From assembly GCA_023413015.1 (NCBI GenBank), contig JAEZQR010000046.1, positions 1 through 22,393 on the forward strand: DNA of 22,393 nt. Direction: 5' to 3'. Positions 1 through 7,679 of this stretch are shown here, in pieces (position 1 is the stretch's first letter; each line of letters starts with the position of its first letter). This DNA comes from Pseudomonadota bacterium. Its GTDB lineage: Bacteria > Pseudomonadota > Alphaproteobacteria > Sphingomonadales > Sphingomonadaceae. Below the pieces are notes generated by a model. That model was not told the origin of the DNA and made no database searches. It was given only the letters and a program-made list of their open reading frames with translations. Made by a program: the position numbers and the translations under genes.

Positions 1-27
1 CGCCCATGCCAGCATCGTGGTCGTCAT
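1..27 (-). CDS. mrpF: Mrp antiporter subunit F, N-terminal fragment (cut by window edge)
   Basis: Only the first nine codons are visible, reading M-T-T-T-M-L-A-W-A on the minus strand from position 27. The ATG overlaps the TGA stop of mrpE in an ATGA junction, the same coupling as between mrpD and mrpE. The identity rests on operon order: in Mrp/Mnh operons the gene after E is F, a small membrane subunit with about three helices. The nine residues themselves are not diagnostic, so this is inference from context. Confidence 0.6.
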
Positions 28-512
28 GAGCCGAATATCTCTAGCAGGGGAGCCTCGTAGCGCAGCTTGACGAGGCGGATCCATTCCGCCTCGTCGATGA
101 GATCGAGCACATGGACGAGGAGGATGCCGCGGCCGCGATCGAATTGCACCCATATCGTGCCGGGTGTTGCGGTGATAATGAGCGCCAGCACGGCGAGGCC
201 GTTGCGGTTGCGCAACTCGAGCGGTAGGCGAACGAAACCGGCGACCCGCTCCTGCCGTGGGAACAGGACGATCGCGGCGACAGCGAAGTTCGAGCGGACG
301 ATGTCGACCGCGACGCGGCCCGCAAGCTTGAGGCTCGCCTTCAGCGGCCCGATCGCGGACGGTTCCGGCCGCAACGCCGCCATCGCGTGCGTGGCCAGGA
401 TAGCGACAATGCCGCCGAGCAGGATCTGACCGGGCGAGAAGGACTGGGTAAGCAGCAGCCATACGATGAATAGGCTGAGCGCCAGTCGCGGATAGGGTAG
501 CCAGCGCCTCAT
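24..512 (-). CDS. mrpE: Na+/H+ antiporter subunit E (MrpE/MnhE)
   Basis: This 162-residue protein is a small integral membrane subunit of the Mrp (Mnh/Pha) heteromeric cation/proton antiporter, needed for assembly of the complex in the inner membrane. The first 50 residues form two hydrophobic segments, followed by a conserved amphipathic cytoplasmic part. The segment ATPGTIWVQFD near residue 115 and LLVHVLDLIDEAEW after it are typical of MnhE proteins, and the length fits the family (about 160). The ATG overlaps the mrpD stop by four bases (ATGA) and its own stop overlaps the mrpF start, so translation is coupled through the operon. No defect is visible. Confidence 0.95.
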   Translation of the reverse strand: MRRWLPYPRLALSLFIVWLLLTQSFSPGQILLGGIVAILATHAMAALRPEPSAIGPLKASLKLAGRVAVDIVRSNFAVAAIVLFPRQERVAGFVRLPLELRNRNGLAVLALIITATPGTIWVQFDRGRGILLVHVLDLIDEAEWIRLVKLRYEAPLLEIFGS

Positions 513-2140
513 GGGTGGGCGGCTCCCGGCGCGGCGCGGGGCGCCCCGAGCACCGAGTCGATATAGCCTTGGCGGTCGTCGAGCGACTGTCCCGTCCGCT
601 CCATGTAGCGCATCGCCGGCCCGGCGAAGATCGTCAGGCCAAGGCAGGCAGCAAGCAGGATGCCGACCGGGACCGCCTCGGCGATACGCAGCACCGGCTG
701 CGGTTTGTCCGACGGCGTCCAGATGAGGTCGATGCCGGCGCGCGTGGTGGCGATGACCGTGGCGAGACCCGAGGCGATGATCAGCGCGATGAGCCCCCAG
801 ACAGGCGGCGCGATCGCTGTCTCAAGACCCAGCAGGCCATCGATGATCGCGAATTTGGCGATGAAGCCGGAGAGCGGCGGCAAGCCGGCAATCACCAGGA
901 CGCAGAAGACGAAGCCGCCGCCGAGGAGGGCGAGGGTGGCGGGGATTGCAACGCCGACTTCGCTTTCCCCTTCGTCCTCGATCGCGCCCGTATATTCGTC
1001 GTCAAAGACCGGCTCGCCGGTCGCCGGCAGATGGGCGTCCGCCTCCCGCCGTTCGACCAGCTCGACGATGAGGTAGAAAGCCGCGAGCGCAAGGGTCGAG
1101 CTGACGAGATAGAAGAGCGTACCGCCCAGCACCGCGCCCTTGCCGGCACCGATCGCCGCCAGCAGGGTGCCCGACGAGATGATCACGCAATAGCCGACGA
1201 CGCGCGCCAGGGTGCGCACGGCGAGCACGCCGATCGTGCCGAAGGCGATTGTCGCCATGCCGCCGAACAGCAGCCATTCCTCGCCGAAATTGGCGGTCCA
1301 GCCAACCTCGCCACCGACCAGCAGCAGGTAGACACGGAGCACCGCATACACACCAACCTTGCTGAGGGTCGAGAACAGGGCAGCCACCGGAGGCACCGCT
1401 GTGGCGTAGGTGCGGGGCAGCCAGAACCCAAGCGGCCACATGGCCGCCTTGACGAGGAAGGCGATGCCGAGGATCGCCATACCGCTCTGGAGGAGCGCCA
1501 GGTCCGGCCCTGCAATTTCGGGAATTCGCGTCGCGAGGTCGGCCATGTTGAGCGTGCCGGTGACGCCATAGATGAGCGCTGTGCCGATCAGGAAGAGCAG
1601 CGACGTCGCGATGTTGATCGAAATATAATGGAGCCCGGCCTTCACCCGCGCCGGACCGGAGCCATGCAGCAGCAGGCCATAGGAGGCGGCGAGTAATACC
1701 TCGAAGAAGACGAACAGGTTGAACAGGTCGCCGGTCAAGAAGGCGCCGTTGAGGCCCATCAGCTGGAGCAGGAACAAGGCGTGGAAGCGGGGCCCCGCCC
1801 GATCCCAGCGGGCGAGCGAATAGACCAGCGTGGTAAGCCCCAGGACGCTCGTCAGGACCAGCATCAACGCCGACAGCCAGTCGATGACCAGCACGATGCC
1901 GAAAGGCGCTGGCCAGTTGCCGATCAGATAGGCGGTCGTGGCTGGTCCGCCGGCGAAGCCTGCGGACGCGGCGGCGCGGAGAAGCAGGACCGAGAGGACA
2001 AGCAGGGCGACGGTCGTGGCGAGCGCGAGCGCGCTCTTCACCCTGCGCCGCCGCTCATTAAAGAGCAGCATCAGCGCGGATGCCGCCAGCGGCAGCAGGA
2101 TCGGCGCGACGATCAGATGATCGGTCCACACGGCCGTCAC
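509..2140 (-). CDS. mrpD: Na+/H+ antiporter subunit D (MrpD/MnhD)
   Basis: This 543-residue polytopic membrane protein belongs to the family shared with complex I subunits NuoL/M/N and is one of the two putative ion-translocating subunits of the Mrp antiporter. It has about 14 hydrophobic helices. Characteristic stretches are LFNLFVFFEVLLAASYGLL (conserved Glu in helix 5), the Lys-containing FLVKAAMWPLGFWLP, and the loop ATAVPPVAALFSTLSKVGVYA. Residues of roughly 370-400 form an acidic hydrophilic insert (DDEYTGAIEDEGESE). It overlaps mrpC upstream and mrpE downstream by four bases each. MrpD is separated from NuoN mainly by operon context, which here is decisive. Confidence 0.95.
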   Translation of the reverse strand: MTAVWTDHLIVAPILLPLAASALMLLFNERRRRVKSALALATTVALLVLSVLLLRAAASAGFAGGPATTAYLIGNWPAPFGIVLVIDWLSALMLVLTSVLGLTTLVYSLARWDRAGPRFHALFLLQLMGLNGAFLTGDLFNLFVFFEVLLAASYGLLLHGSGPARVKAGLHYISINIATSLLFLIGTALIYGVTGTLNMADLATRIPEIAGPDLALLQSGMAILGIAFLVKAAMWPLGFWLPRTYATAVPPVAALFSTLSKVGVYAVLRVYLLLVGGEVGWTANFGEEWLLFGGMATIAFGTIGVLAVRTLARVVGYCVIISSGTLLAAIGAGKGAVLGGTLFYLVSSTLALAAFYLIVELVERREADAHLPATGEPVFDDEYTGAIEDEGESEVGVAIPATLALLGGGFVFCVLVIAGLPPLSGFIAKFAIIDGLLGLETAIAPPVWGLIALIIASGLATVIATTRAGIDLIWTPSDKPQPVLRIAEAVPVGILLAACLGLTIFAGPAMRYMERTGQSLDDRQGYIDSVLGAPRAAPGAAHP

Positions 2141-2475
2141 TTGGGCTCCTCACCATCGACATGGTCGGTCCCGGTGAGACCGCGCGAGGCGAGCAGGACG
2201 ACGAGCAGCAACGCGGTCATCGCGAAGGAGATGACGATGGCCGTGAGCACCAGGGCCTGGGGGAGCGGATCGACATAGTGTGCCGGATCGGCGGCGCCCG
2301 CGCCGACGATCGGCGGCGCGTCCACCTTGAGCCGGCCCATGGCGTAGATGAAGAGGTTTACGGCATAGGAAATGAGCGAGAGGCCGACGACCACCTGGAA
2401 GGTGCGCGGCCTAAGGATCAGCCACACGCCCGATGCCGTCAGCACGCCAATGGCAAGCGCGAGGACAAGCTCCAT
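2137..2475 (-). CDS. mrpC: Na+/H+ antiporter subunit C (MrpC/MnhC), NuoK-like
   Basis: This 112-residue, three-helix membrane protein is homologous to complex I subunit NuoK and is part of the Mrp antiporter core. The family signature is clear: LRPRTFQVVVGLSLISYAVN around residues 21-40, then DPLPQALVLTAIVISFAMTA around 69-88. I start it at the ATG at 2475 (MELVLALAIG), although the frame stays open further upstream: this start overlaps the mrpAB stop by one base (TGATG) and gives the normal family length. Its stop overlaps the mrpD start by four bases. Confidence 0.95.
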   Translation of the reverse strand: MELVLALAIGVLTASGVWLILRPRTFQVVVGLSLISYAVNLFIYAMGRLKVDAPPIVGAGAADPAHYVDPLPQALVLTAIVISFAMTALLLVVLLASRGLTGTDHVDGEEPK

Positions 2476-5381
2476 CAGGCTTGCTCCGGATGGGGTTCGT
2501 TCCGCGGTATCGACGGCTGGGTCCGGGCCGGCGTGCGGATCGACTGGTGGGCGAGCGCGACCAAGATCAGGGCTGTCGCGCCGACGACCAGCAGGAACAC
2601 GCCGAGGTCGAACAGCAGCGCCGACGCCATAGGTATCTCGCCGACCAGCGGAAGGTCGACATAGCGGAACCAGGAGGTGAGGAAGGGATAGCCGAACAAC
2701 CAGGCTCCCACACCTGTACCCACGGCGATAAGCAGCCCCATCCCCATCCATCTGAGCGGCCGTACCCGAAGGCGGGCTTCGATGCTGCGCGTGCCTGAGG
2801 CCATATACTGCAGGATCAGCGCGATCGACATGGTGACGCCGGCCGCGAAGCCGCCGCCGGGCAGATCATGCCCCCGGATCAAAAGATACAGGGCGACGAC
2901 GATGATGACCGGGAACAGCCACTCCATGATGACCCGCGGAACGAAGAGATAGTCGGCCAGCGTGTCGCCCGGCTCACGCCCTTCGCGCTCATGGTCGAAT
3001 GCATCCTGGCGACGCTGCGGCTCGGGGCTGCGGACGCTTTCCCGCGCCGGCCGGAAGCGGCGCAGCAACGCGAAGACGGTCAGCGCGACAAGGGCGAGGA
3101 CGGTGATCTCGCCCAAGGTGTCGAAGCCACGGAAATCGACCAAGATAACGTTGACGACGTTCCGGCCGCCGCCTCCCGGATAGGAGCGCTCGACGAAGAA
3201 CCGCGAGATAGTGTCGGGCAGCGGTCGTGTCATGACTGCATAGGAAAGAAACGCCATCCCCACGCCCGCTGCGACGGCGATGACGAGATCGGCGCCGCGA
3301 CGCAGCCTCACCCGTAACGGGGTACGACCCTCGGGCCAGATCTCCTGGAGCCGCTTGGGAAGCCAGCGGAGGCCGAGGAGCAGCAGGACGGTGGTCACGG
3401 TCTCGACCAGCAGCTGGGTCAGGGCGAGATCGGGGGCGGAGAGCCAGACAAAGCTGATACAGCTCACAAGACCGGCGCCGGCGAGCAGAATGAGCGCGGC
3501 GAAGCGGTGATATTTGGCCTGCCAGGCAGCACCAACAGCACAGGCCGCCCCGACGAGCCAGATCACGCCGAAGCCCGGGTCGAGGATCGTGCCGCTGTCC
3601 CCACCGACGCTATAGCCATGGCGGAGGAACGGCAGCAGGGCGGCAAGGCCAGCGACGGCGACCAGCACCCGCAGCTGGGACTGGAGCCGGCGCGTCCCGA
3701 AGAATGCCTCGAGTGCCCGGGCGGCCGAGATGATGATCGACAGTCCCGTCTCGAACATCCGGCGGCCCTTGAGCCGGCCGAGGAGGGGGACCGAGCGCGC
3801 GGCGTTCAATCGATTGCGGAACACGACGTAGCCAGCTGCACCGAGCGCGAGCGCGACGCAGCTGAGGAACAGCGGCCGGGTAAATCCGTGCCAGATGGCG
3901 AGACTGTAGGTGGGCGTGTCTCCCCCCAGAACAGACCGAACCGCGGCATCAAGGATCGGGCCGATGGTTACGGCCGGGAACATCCCGACGGCGAGGCAGG
4001 CAGCGACGAGGACCTCGATAGGCAGCCGCATCCATCGCGGCGCCTCCTGCGGCACGCGTGATAAGCCTTCGGGTGGCGGTCCGAAGAAGCTCTGGTGGAT
4101 GAAGCGGACCGAATAAAGGACGCTGAACGCCAGGGCGACGGTCGCGACATACGGCATCGCCTGATCGAGCAGCGTATCATTATAGTCTCTGAGCGTCTCA
4201 GCGAGGAACATCTCCTTCGACAGGAAGCCGTTGAGCAGCGGGACGCCCGCCATCGCGGCAGCGGCGACCATCGCCAGCGTCGCCGTGATCGGCATGAAGC
4301 GGTAGAGCCCGCTCAGCCGCCGGAGGTCGCGCGTGCCGGCTTCATGGTCGATGATTCCCGCCGCCATGAACAGCGAAGCCTTGAAGGTGGCGTGATTGAG
4401 CGTGTGGAAGATTGCCGCCACCATCGCCAGCGGACTGCTGAGCCCTAGCAGCAGGGTGATAAGGCCCAGATGGCTGATCGTCGAATAGGCAAGCAGCCCC
4501 TTGAGGTCCTGCTGGAAGATGGCAGCCCAGGCACCGATGGTCAGTGTGATCAGCCCAACGCTCGTGACGGTAAAATACCAGGCATCCGTCCCGGACAGCA
4601 CCGGCCATAGGCGGATGAGAAGGAAGACGCCCGCCTTCACCATGGTCGCGGAATGAAGATAGGCCGACGCCGGCGTCGGCGCCGCCATCGCATGCGGAAG
4701 CCAGAAGTGGAACGGGAACTGAGCGCTCTTGGTGAAGGCACCGATCAGGATCAGGCCCAGAGCGGGCAGATAGAGCTCGCTCGCGCGGATCGAACCAGCC
4801 GCGGCCAGAACCGCGTCGAGGTCGTAGCTTCCGGCGATCTTGCCGATCAGCAGAACCCCGACCAGCAGGCACAGCCCTCCCGCTGCCGTGACGATGAGCG
4901 CCATGCGTGCTCCGCTTCGCGCCGTCTCGTTCTGATGCCAATAGCCGATGAGGAGGAAGGAGAAGAGGCTGGTCAGCTCCCAGAAGAAGGTGAGCTGCAC
5001 CAGATTGCCGGACAGGACGAGGCCCAGCATCGATCCCATGAAGCCGTGGAGGTAGGCGAAGAAGCGCGGGACCGGGTCGGCCGGGGACATGTAGTAGCGG
5101 GCGTAAAGGACGATGAGGAACCCGATCGCGAGAACAAGGAGCGCGAAGATCCAGGAGAGCCCGTCGAGCCGGATAAGGAGGTTCAAGCCGAGCGAAGGCA
5201 GCCATTCGATCTCGGTTCGGACAACCGCGCCGCCGGAAACGGTTGGATAAAGGAAGATGGCTAGCGTCGTGCCAGCCAGGGCCACGGCTCCGGCCAGCAG
5301 GCCGGCGGCGTTGCGTGCCCGTGAAGGAAGGACGGCGGCGAGCAGGCTGCCCAGGAACGGCAGCGCAAGCATCAACCACAA
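2475..5381 (-). CDS. mrpA: Fused Na+/H+ antiporter subunits A and B (MrpAB, group 2 type)
   Basis: This 968-residue membrane protein is the largest Mrp subunit. Residues 1-490 are the NuoL-like proton-pumping domain, with the conserved Glu in FFWELTS (near 135) and the SAQFPFHFWLPHAMAAPTPASAYLHSATMVKAG region. Residues of about 580-770 form the MrpA-specific NuoJ-like part (LTQLLVETVTTVLLLLGLRWLP). After a charged linker (RRQDAFDHEREGREPGD), the last 140 residues are a complete MrpB domain (RGHDLPGGGFAAGVTMSIAL). A/B fusion is the known group 2 arrangement, as in rhizobial pha1. The start is uncertain: position 5381 is TTG and an ATG follows three codons later. A GGGAGG sits about 35 bases upstream, so a non-ATG start slightly further upstream (near 5387) is possible. 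Confidence 0.93.
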   Translation of the reverse strand: MWLMLALPFLGSLLAAVLPSRARNAAGLLAGAVALAGTTLAIFLYPTVSGGAVVRTEIEWLPSLGLNLLIRLDGLSWIFALLVLAIGFLIVLYARYYMSPADPVPRFFAYLHGFMGSMLGLVLSGNLVQLTFFWELTSLFSFLLIGYWHQNETARSGARMALIVTAAGGLCLLVGVLLIGKIAGSYDLDAVLAAAGSIRASELYLPALGLILIGAFTKSAQFPFHFWLPHAMAAPTPASAYLHSATMVKAGVFLLIRLWPVLSGTDAWYFTVTSVGLITLTIGAWAAIFQQDLKGLLAYSTISHLGLITLLLGLSSPLAMVAAIFHTLNHATFKASLFMAAGIIDHEAGTRDLRRLSGLYRFMPITATLAMVAAAAMAGVPLLNGFLSKEMFLAETLRDYNDTLLDQAMPYVATVALAFSVLYSVRFIHQSFFGPPPEGLSRVPQEAPRWMRLPIEVLVAACLAVGMFPAVTIGPILDAAVRSVLGGDTPTYSLAIWHGFTRPLFLSCVALALGAAGYVVFRNRLNAARSVPLLGRLKGRRMFETGLSIIISAARALEAFFGTRRLQSQLRVLVAVAGLAALLPFLRHGYSVGGDSGTILDPGFGVIWLVGAACAVGAAWQAKYHRFAALILLAGAGLVSCISFVWLSAPDLALTQLLVETVTTVLLLLGLRWLPKRLQEIWPEGRTPLRVRLRRGADLVIAVAAGVGMAFLSYAVMTRPLPDTISRFFVERSYPGGGGRNVVNVILVDFRGFDTLGEITVLALVALTVFALLRRFRPARESVRSPEPQRRQDAFDHEREGREPGDTLADYLFVPRVIMEWLFPVIIVVALYLLIRGHDLPGGGFAAGVTMSIALILQYMASGTRSIEARLRVRPLRWMGMGLLIAVGTGVGAWLFGYPFLTSWFRYVDLPLVGEIPMASALLFDLGVFLLVVGATALILVALAHQSIRTPARTQPSIPRNEPHPEQA

Positions 5382-5516
5382 CAGAATGTCGCCCGGCGCT
5401 GCTATTTCCGCCTCCCGTTGTGAATCAGCTGGCTACTTCTGAGTGCACAAGCCACGACTGCAGGGAAATCACGAAGCCCCTTGGACTGATGGCCCCGTAC
5501 CCCAACCTTCCGACGG
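5382..5516. promoter_or_regulatory. Intergenic region upstream of the mrp operon
   Basis: This 135-base gap separates the stop of the universal stress gene from the start of mrpAB, both on the minus strand. The mrp promoter, if separate, should lie here. I see no convincing -35/-10 pair and no U-tract terminator for the upstream gene, so read-through from the stress gene into mrp is possible. The GGGAGGCGG near 5409-5417 looks like a ribosome binding site but is far from the nominal TTG start. Confidence 0.35.
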
Positions 5517-6392
5517 TCATTGCCGCATCAGCTCTCCCTCCCTTGTGACCGGGACGACAAGAACGTCTTGCTTGGCATCCAACAGCACCCTTTGCGCGAC
5601 GCTGCCGAGCAAGAAGCGTTCGACCCCCTTTCGTTGGTTGGTTCCGACCACGATCAGGTCAACGTCCCGAGCGTCGGCACAGGACAAAATCTCGTGCGCG
5701 GGAGAGCCCGTCTTGGGTTGGAGGAGTGGCTGCGCACGCAGCAAGCCGGCGCCGGACAAGAGCGACGCGAACTCGGCGCTCACCCGCTGTTTCTCGTTGT
5801 CGACGTAATGGTCAATCGCTTCCGGCACCGACGTTCCGCGCTTCATCATTCCAAGTGCCGGAGCGTCGAAGAGGTACAACGCCATCACCTCGGTTTGCTC
5901 AAGAAAACCCAGCCGTTGGGCGGCTTCGACGGCAGATCGCGAAGCCTCATCGAAAGCGATTGCGGCAAGGATTCGGTTGTACCGAGCCGATGGCATCGCA
6001 TTGGCCATGAGGACCGGATGCTGGCTGCGCCTGATCGTCCGCTCGGCAGTCGTTCCGATGAAGGTATCCATGAGTTGGCGGCGATGCGGCCCGACTATGA
6101 CCAGGTCCGCGTCGGTTTCCCCCGCCGCCCATAGAATGCCTGTGAACGCATCACCCGCCGTTATCACCACTTCCGTCGCGACATGGTCCACCTCGGCGAT
6201 GGTCCTGGCGGTTTGCTCCAGCAATTCTGATGCCGCTGCTCGCTGACGGTCGATCAGGTAAACCGGTTGGTCATCGTCGACCACGTGAACAAGGATGAGG
6301 GCGGCATCGAACTGGCCAGCAATCAGCACGGCCCTGCGCAGCGCGCGGTCTGAGCGGGTGGAAAAATCCGTCGCCGCTAGGATGCGCCTCAT
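5517..6392 (-). CDS. Tandem-domain universal stress protein (UspA family)
   Basis: This 291-residue cytoplasmic protein has two UspA folds. Domain 1 (about 1-132) opens MRRILAATDFS and ends QHPVLMA; domain 2 (about 138-285) opens NRILAAIAFDEAS and ends DVLVVPVT. The nucleotide-loop motif G-2X-G-9X-G-(S/T) is incomplete in both. The first Gly is present (G101, G250) and the distal LG-S/IG-T part is present, but the second Gly is replaced by Arg104 and Gln253, so ATP binding may be weak or absent. The ATG has a good ribosome site (GAGGTGA, four bases upstream). It precedes the mrp operon on the same strand, which suggests a shared stress role, but this is inference. Confidence 0.93.
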   Translation of the reverse strand: MRRILAATDFSTRSDRALRRAVLIAGQFDAALILVHVVDDDQPVYLIDRQRAAASELLEQTARTIAEVDHVATEVVITAGDAFTGILWAAGETDADLVIVGPHRRQLMDTFIGTTAERTIRRSQHPVLMANAMPSARYNRILAAIAFDEASRSAVEAAQRLGFLEQTEVMALYLFDAPALGMMKRGTSVPEAIDHYVDNEKQRVSAEFASLLSGAGLLRAQPLLQPKTGSPAHEILSCADARDVDLIVVGTNQRKGVERFLLGSVAQRVLLDAKQDVLVVPVTREGELMRQ

Positions 6393-6705
6393 GGGATCAC
6401 CTCAGCTAACATGACCTTCCGGCCCTGAATTGGTTCCGGCCGTCTTGAACGTAATGGCAGCCATCGATTGCCCAGTTTCTGCCACGCTGGGCCGCGCGCC
6501 TGAACGATCCGCTCGGCTCAAAGGTGAGGCGCCGATGCTCATCAAGCTGCAGCAGGCTAGAGCCAGTCTTGGCGCGTCACGCCTGATGCGTGAAAGCTCG
6601 CGATCGGAGGTCCCGTATACGGCAAGTGGGATTCCCAAAGGGCCTGAGTACGACCGGTACAGCACCCACTCGAATGTCTGCTTTGGGTGAAGAACTGACC
6701 CGCGC
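6393..6705. other. Intergenic region without a recognisable gene
   Basis: This 313-base gap lies between the stress gene and the GFA-like gene. Short open frames exist on both strands (for example 87 codons on the minus strand ending ten bases before the stress gene), but neither resembles a known family or carries a ribosome site. The region contains a perfect short dyad, TCACGC-N5-GCGTGA at 6577-6593, which could be an operator half-site pair for the stress gene about 185 bases downstream on the minus strand. Function is unproven. Confidence 0.4.
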
Positions 6706-7104
6706 CTAGCTGTTGGTTCTGTCGTGCTCGTGCTGTGGCACGGGGAGCGGGGCGAGCCATGGCTCGCGTCGGCTGATCCAGCTCTCGTACTGCGGCGCGA
6801 AGCGGCCGGGCTCGTCGAAGCTACCGAGCGACAGCTCGACCTCGCCGTCGTTCACCCCGAGCACGCGCGATCCGCACACCCGGCAGAAGCGGCGCTGATA
6901 GCTGGGCGAACTCGCCCAGGTAGCAAGTGCGCCGGTGACTTTGACCTGGTCGGGGGCAAAAACGACGAAGGGATTGAATGCGGCGGCGTGCGCCTTGCGA
7001 CAGGTCAGGCAGTGGCATAGCCCCACCCGCAGCGGTTGCCCGCGGGTGGTGAAGCGCACAGCGCCGCAGGCGCAGCCGCCGGTCAAGCGATCGTCGGTGG
7101 TCAT
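6706..7104 (-). CDS. GFA family zinc-binding protein (glutathione-dependent formaldehyde-activating enzyme-like)
   Basis: This 132-residue protein has the GFA (CENP-V/Gfa) zinc fold. Seven cysteines sit in the family pattern: C11-A-C13-G near the start (GGCACGAVRF), C30-H-C32-x2-C35 (CHCLTCRK) and C74-x2-C77 (FCRVCGSRV), followed by SLGSFDEPG. The family binds two zinc ions. The founding member was proposed to add glutathione to formaldehyde, but most homologues, including this one, have no proven substrate. I chose the ATG at 7104 because the GFA fold starts right after it, although the frame runs 23 codons further upstream. It is monocistronic; the ribosome site is weak. Confidence 0.88.
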   Translation of the reverse strand: MTTDDRLTGGCACGAVRFTTRGQPLRVGLCHCLTCRKAHAAAFNPFVVFAPDQVKVTGALATWASSPSYQRRFCRVCGSRVLGVNDGEVELSLGSFDEPGRFAPQYESWISRREPWLAPLPVPQHEHDRTNS

Positions 7105-7177
7105 GCCGCTGCAACGCCGCAGGCCACGCACGAGTGCTGCTCGTGACCGCTGTGGGTGGGAAGCGGACCTCACAACA

Positions 7178-7197
7178 GCTGCGGCACTCTTCTTGTG
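7178..7197 (+). repeat. Repeat copy 1, AGCTGCGGCA-N7-TGTG
   Basis: Copy 1 has TGCGGCA at 7180-7186 and TGTG at 7194-7197. It shares AGCTGCGGCA, then CTTC, then TGTG in register with copy 3. The spacer is seven bases in all three copies. Confidence 0.75.
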
Positions 7198-7210
7198 AAA
7201 GGGCTACATT

Positions 7211-7228
7211 TGCGGCACACTACATGTG
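7211..7228 (+). repeat. Repeat copy 2, TGCGGCA-N7-TGTG
   Basis: Copy 2 has TGCGGCA at 7211-7217 and TGTG at 7225-7228, with CTAC in place of CTTC inside the spacer. It starts 31 bases after copy 1. Confidence 0.75.
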
Positions 7229-7277
7229 TATGGCCGCTTAATGGGAATTCTGCCGCTCAAGCAAATTCAGAGCTTTA

Positions 7278-7297
7278 GCTGCGGCAAGCTTCCTGTG
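7278..7297 (+). repeat. Repeat copy 3, AGCTGCGGCA-N7-TGTG
   Basis: Copy 3 has TGCGGCA at 7280-7286 and TGTG at 7294-7297, starting 69 bases after copy 2. A weaker fourth copy (CGACA-CTTTG-TGTG, 7301-7314, two bases shorter in the spacer) follows immediately and abuts the element end. Confidence 0.75.
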
Positions 7298-7316
7298 TCC
7301 CGACACTTTGTGTGCA

Positions 7317-7658
7317 TTGCCGATCGTCCTCACCACCCAGTTCATGCCGCTCCTGCGTCGATCAAGCGCGCCATGCGTCGTGATGGTGTCGTCCGGCTAT
7401 GCGCTGGCCCTGGCAACGCGGGCGCCGGTCTATGATGCCGGCAAGGCCGGGCTTCACGCCTTCACCAAGGCGCTGCGCCACCAACTTGCACCGCGCGGCG
7501 TCCGGGTGGTTGAGGTGCTGCCGCCGGTCGTCGTCGCCGCTACGCTCAAGGCGATCGCCCGCGGCCGCAGTGATGTGCTCGTCGGTCAGACCCGATGGCT
7601 GCCAACTCTGTTGCGGCTGGCGCCGGCGACCACCGGATGGCTGGGCGCTTGCACCTGA
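7317..7658 (+). pseudogene. Truncated short-chain dehydrogenase (SDR) remnant
   Basis: The frame from 7317 to the TGA at 7656-7658 encodes the C-terminal half of a classical SDR oxidoreductase. It has IVLTTQFMPLL, the catalytic Ser in VMVSSGYALAL, the YxxxK pair in YDAGK, and KALRHQLAPRGVRVVEVLPP. The N-terminal Rossmann half with the TGxxxGxG cofactor loop is absent; coding similarity starts directly after the probable element end at 7316. The jump from LPPVV to VAATLKAIARG also looks like an in-frame internal deletion, because the usual post-catalytic segment is missing. Without the cofactor site the product cannot work as a dehydrogenase. The closest style is DltE-like SDRs. Confidence 0.75.
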
Positions 7659-7679
7659 CTAGCTAACCGGCGGCTGCCC

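Larger units (their letters stand above)
7178..7316. mobile_element. Probable relic end of an insertion element (IS21- or Mu/Tn7-like), with internal repeats
   Basis: This block carries three direct copies of a 21-base site (TGCGGCA-N7-TGTG) and a degenerate fourth. It ends in CA at 7315-7316, exactly where recognisable SDR coding sequence begins at 7317. Read outward-in on the minus strand it starts TG. Terminal TG/CA plus several internal transposase-binding repeats is the end structure of IS21-family elements and, more loosely, of Mu- and Tn7-type elements. No transposase and no matching opposite end are visible in this window, so only a stub seems to remain. The family assignment is inference. 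Confidence 0.45.

Noticed and set aside
515..1696. Long plus-strand open frame (393 codons) opposite mrpD
   Set aside because: It is the antisense shadow of a GC-rich membrane protein gene: low-complexity Arg/Asp/Gln-rich translation, no family resemblance, no ribosome site.
6393..6460. EcfG-type stress promoter (GGAAC-N16/17-CGTT) upstream of the universal stress gene
   Set aside because: A GGAAC is present on the minus strand, but no CGTT lies at the required distance.
6402..6665. Minus-strand 87-codon frame ending ten bases before the universal stress gene
   Set aside because: No recognisable domain, no ribosome site and irregular composition; position alone is not enough to call a gene.
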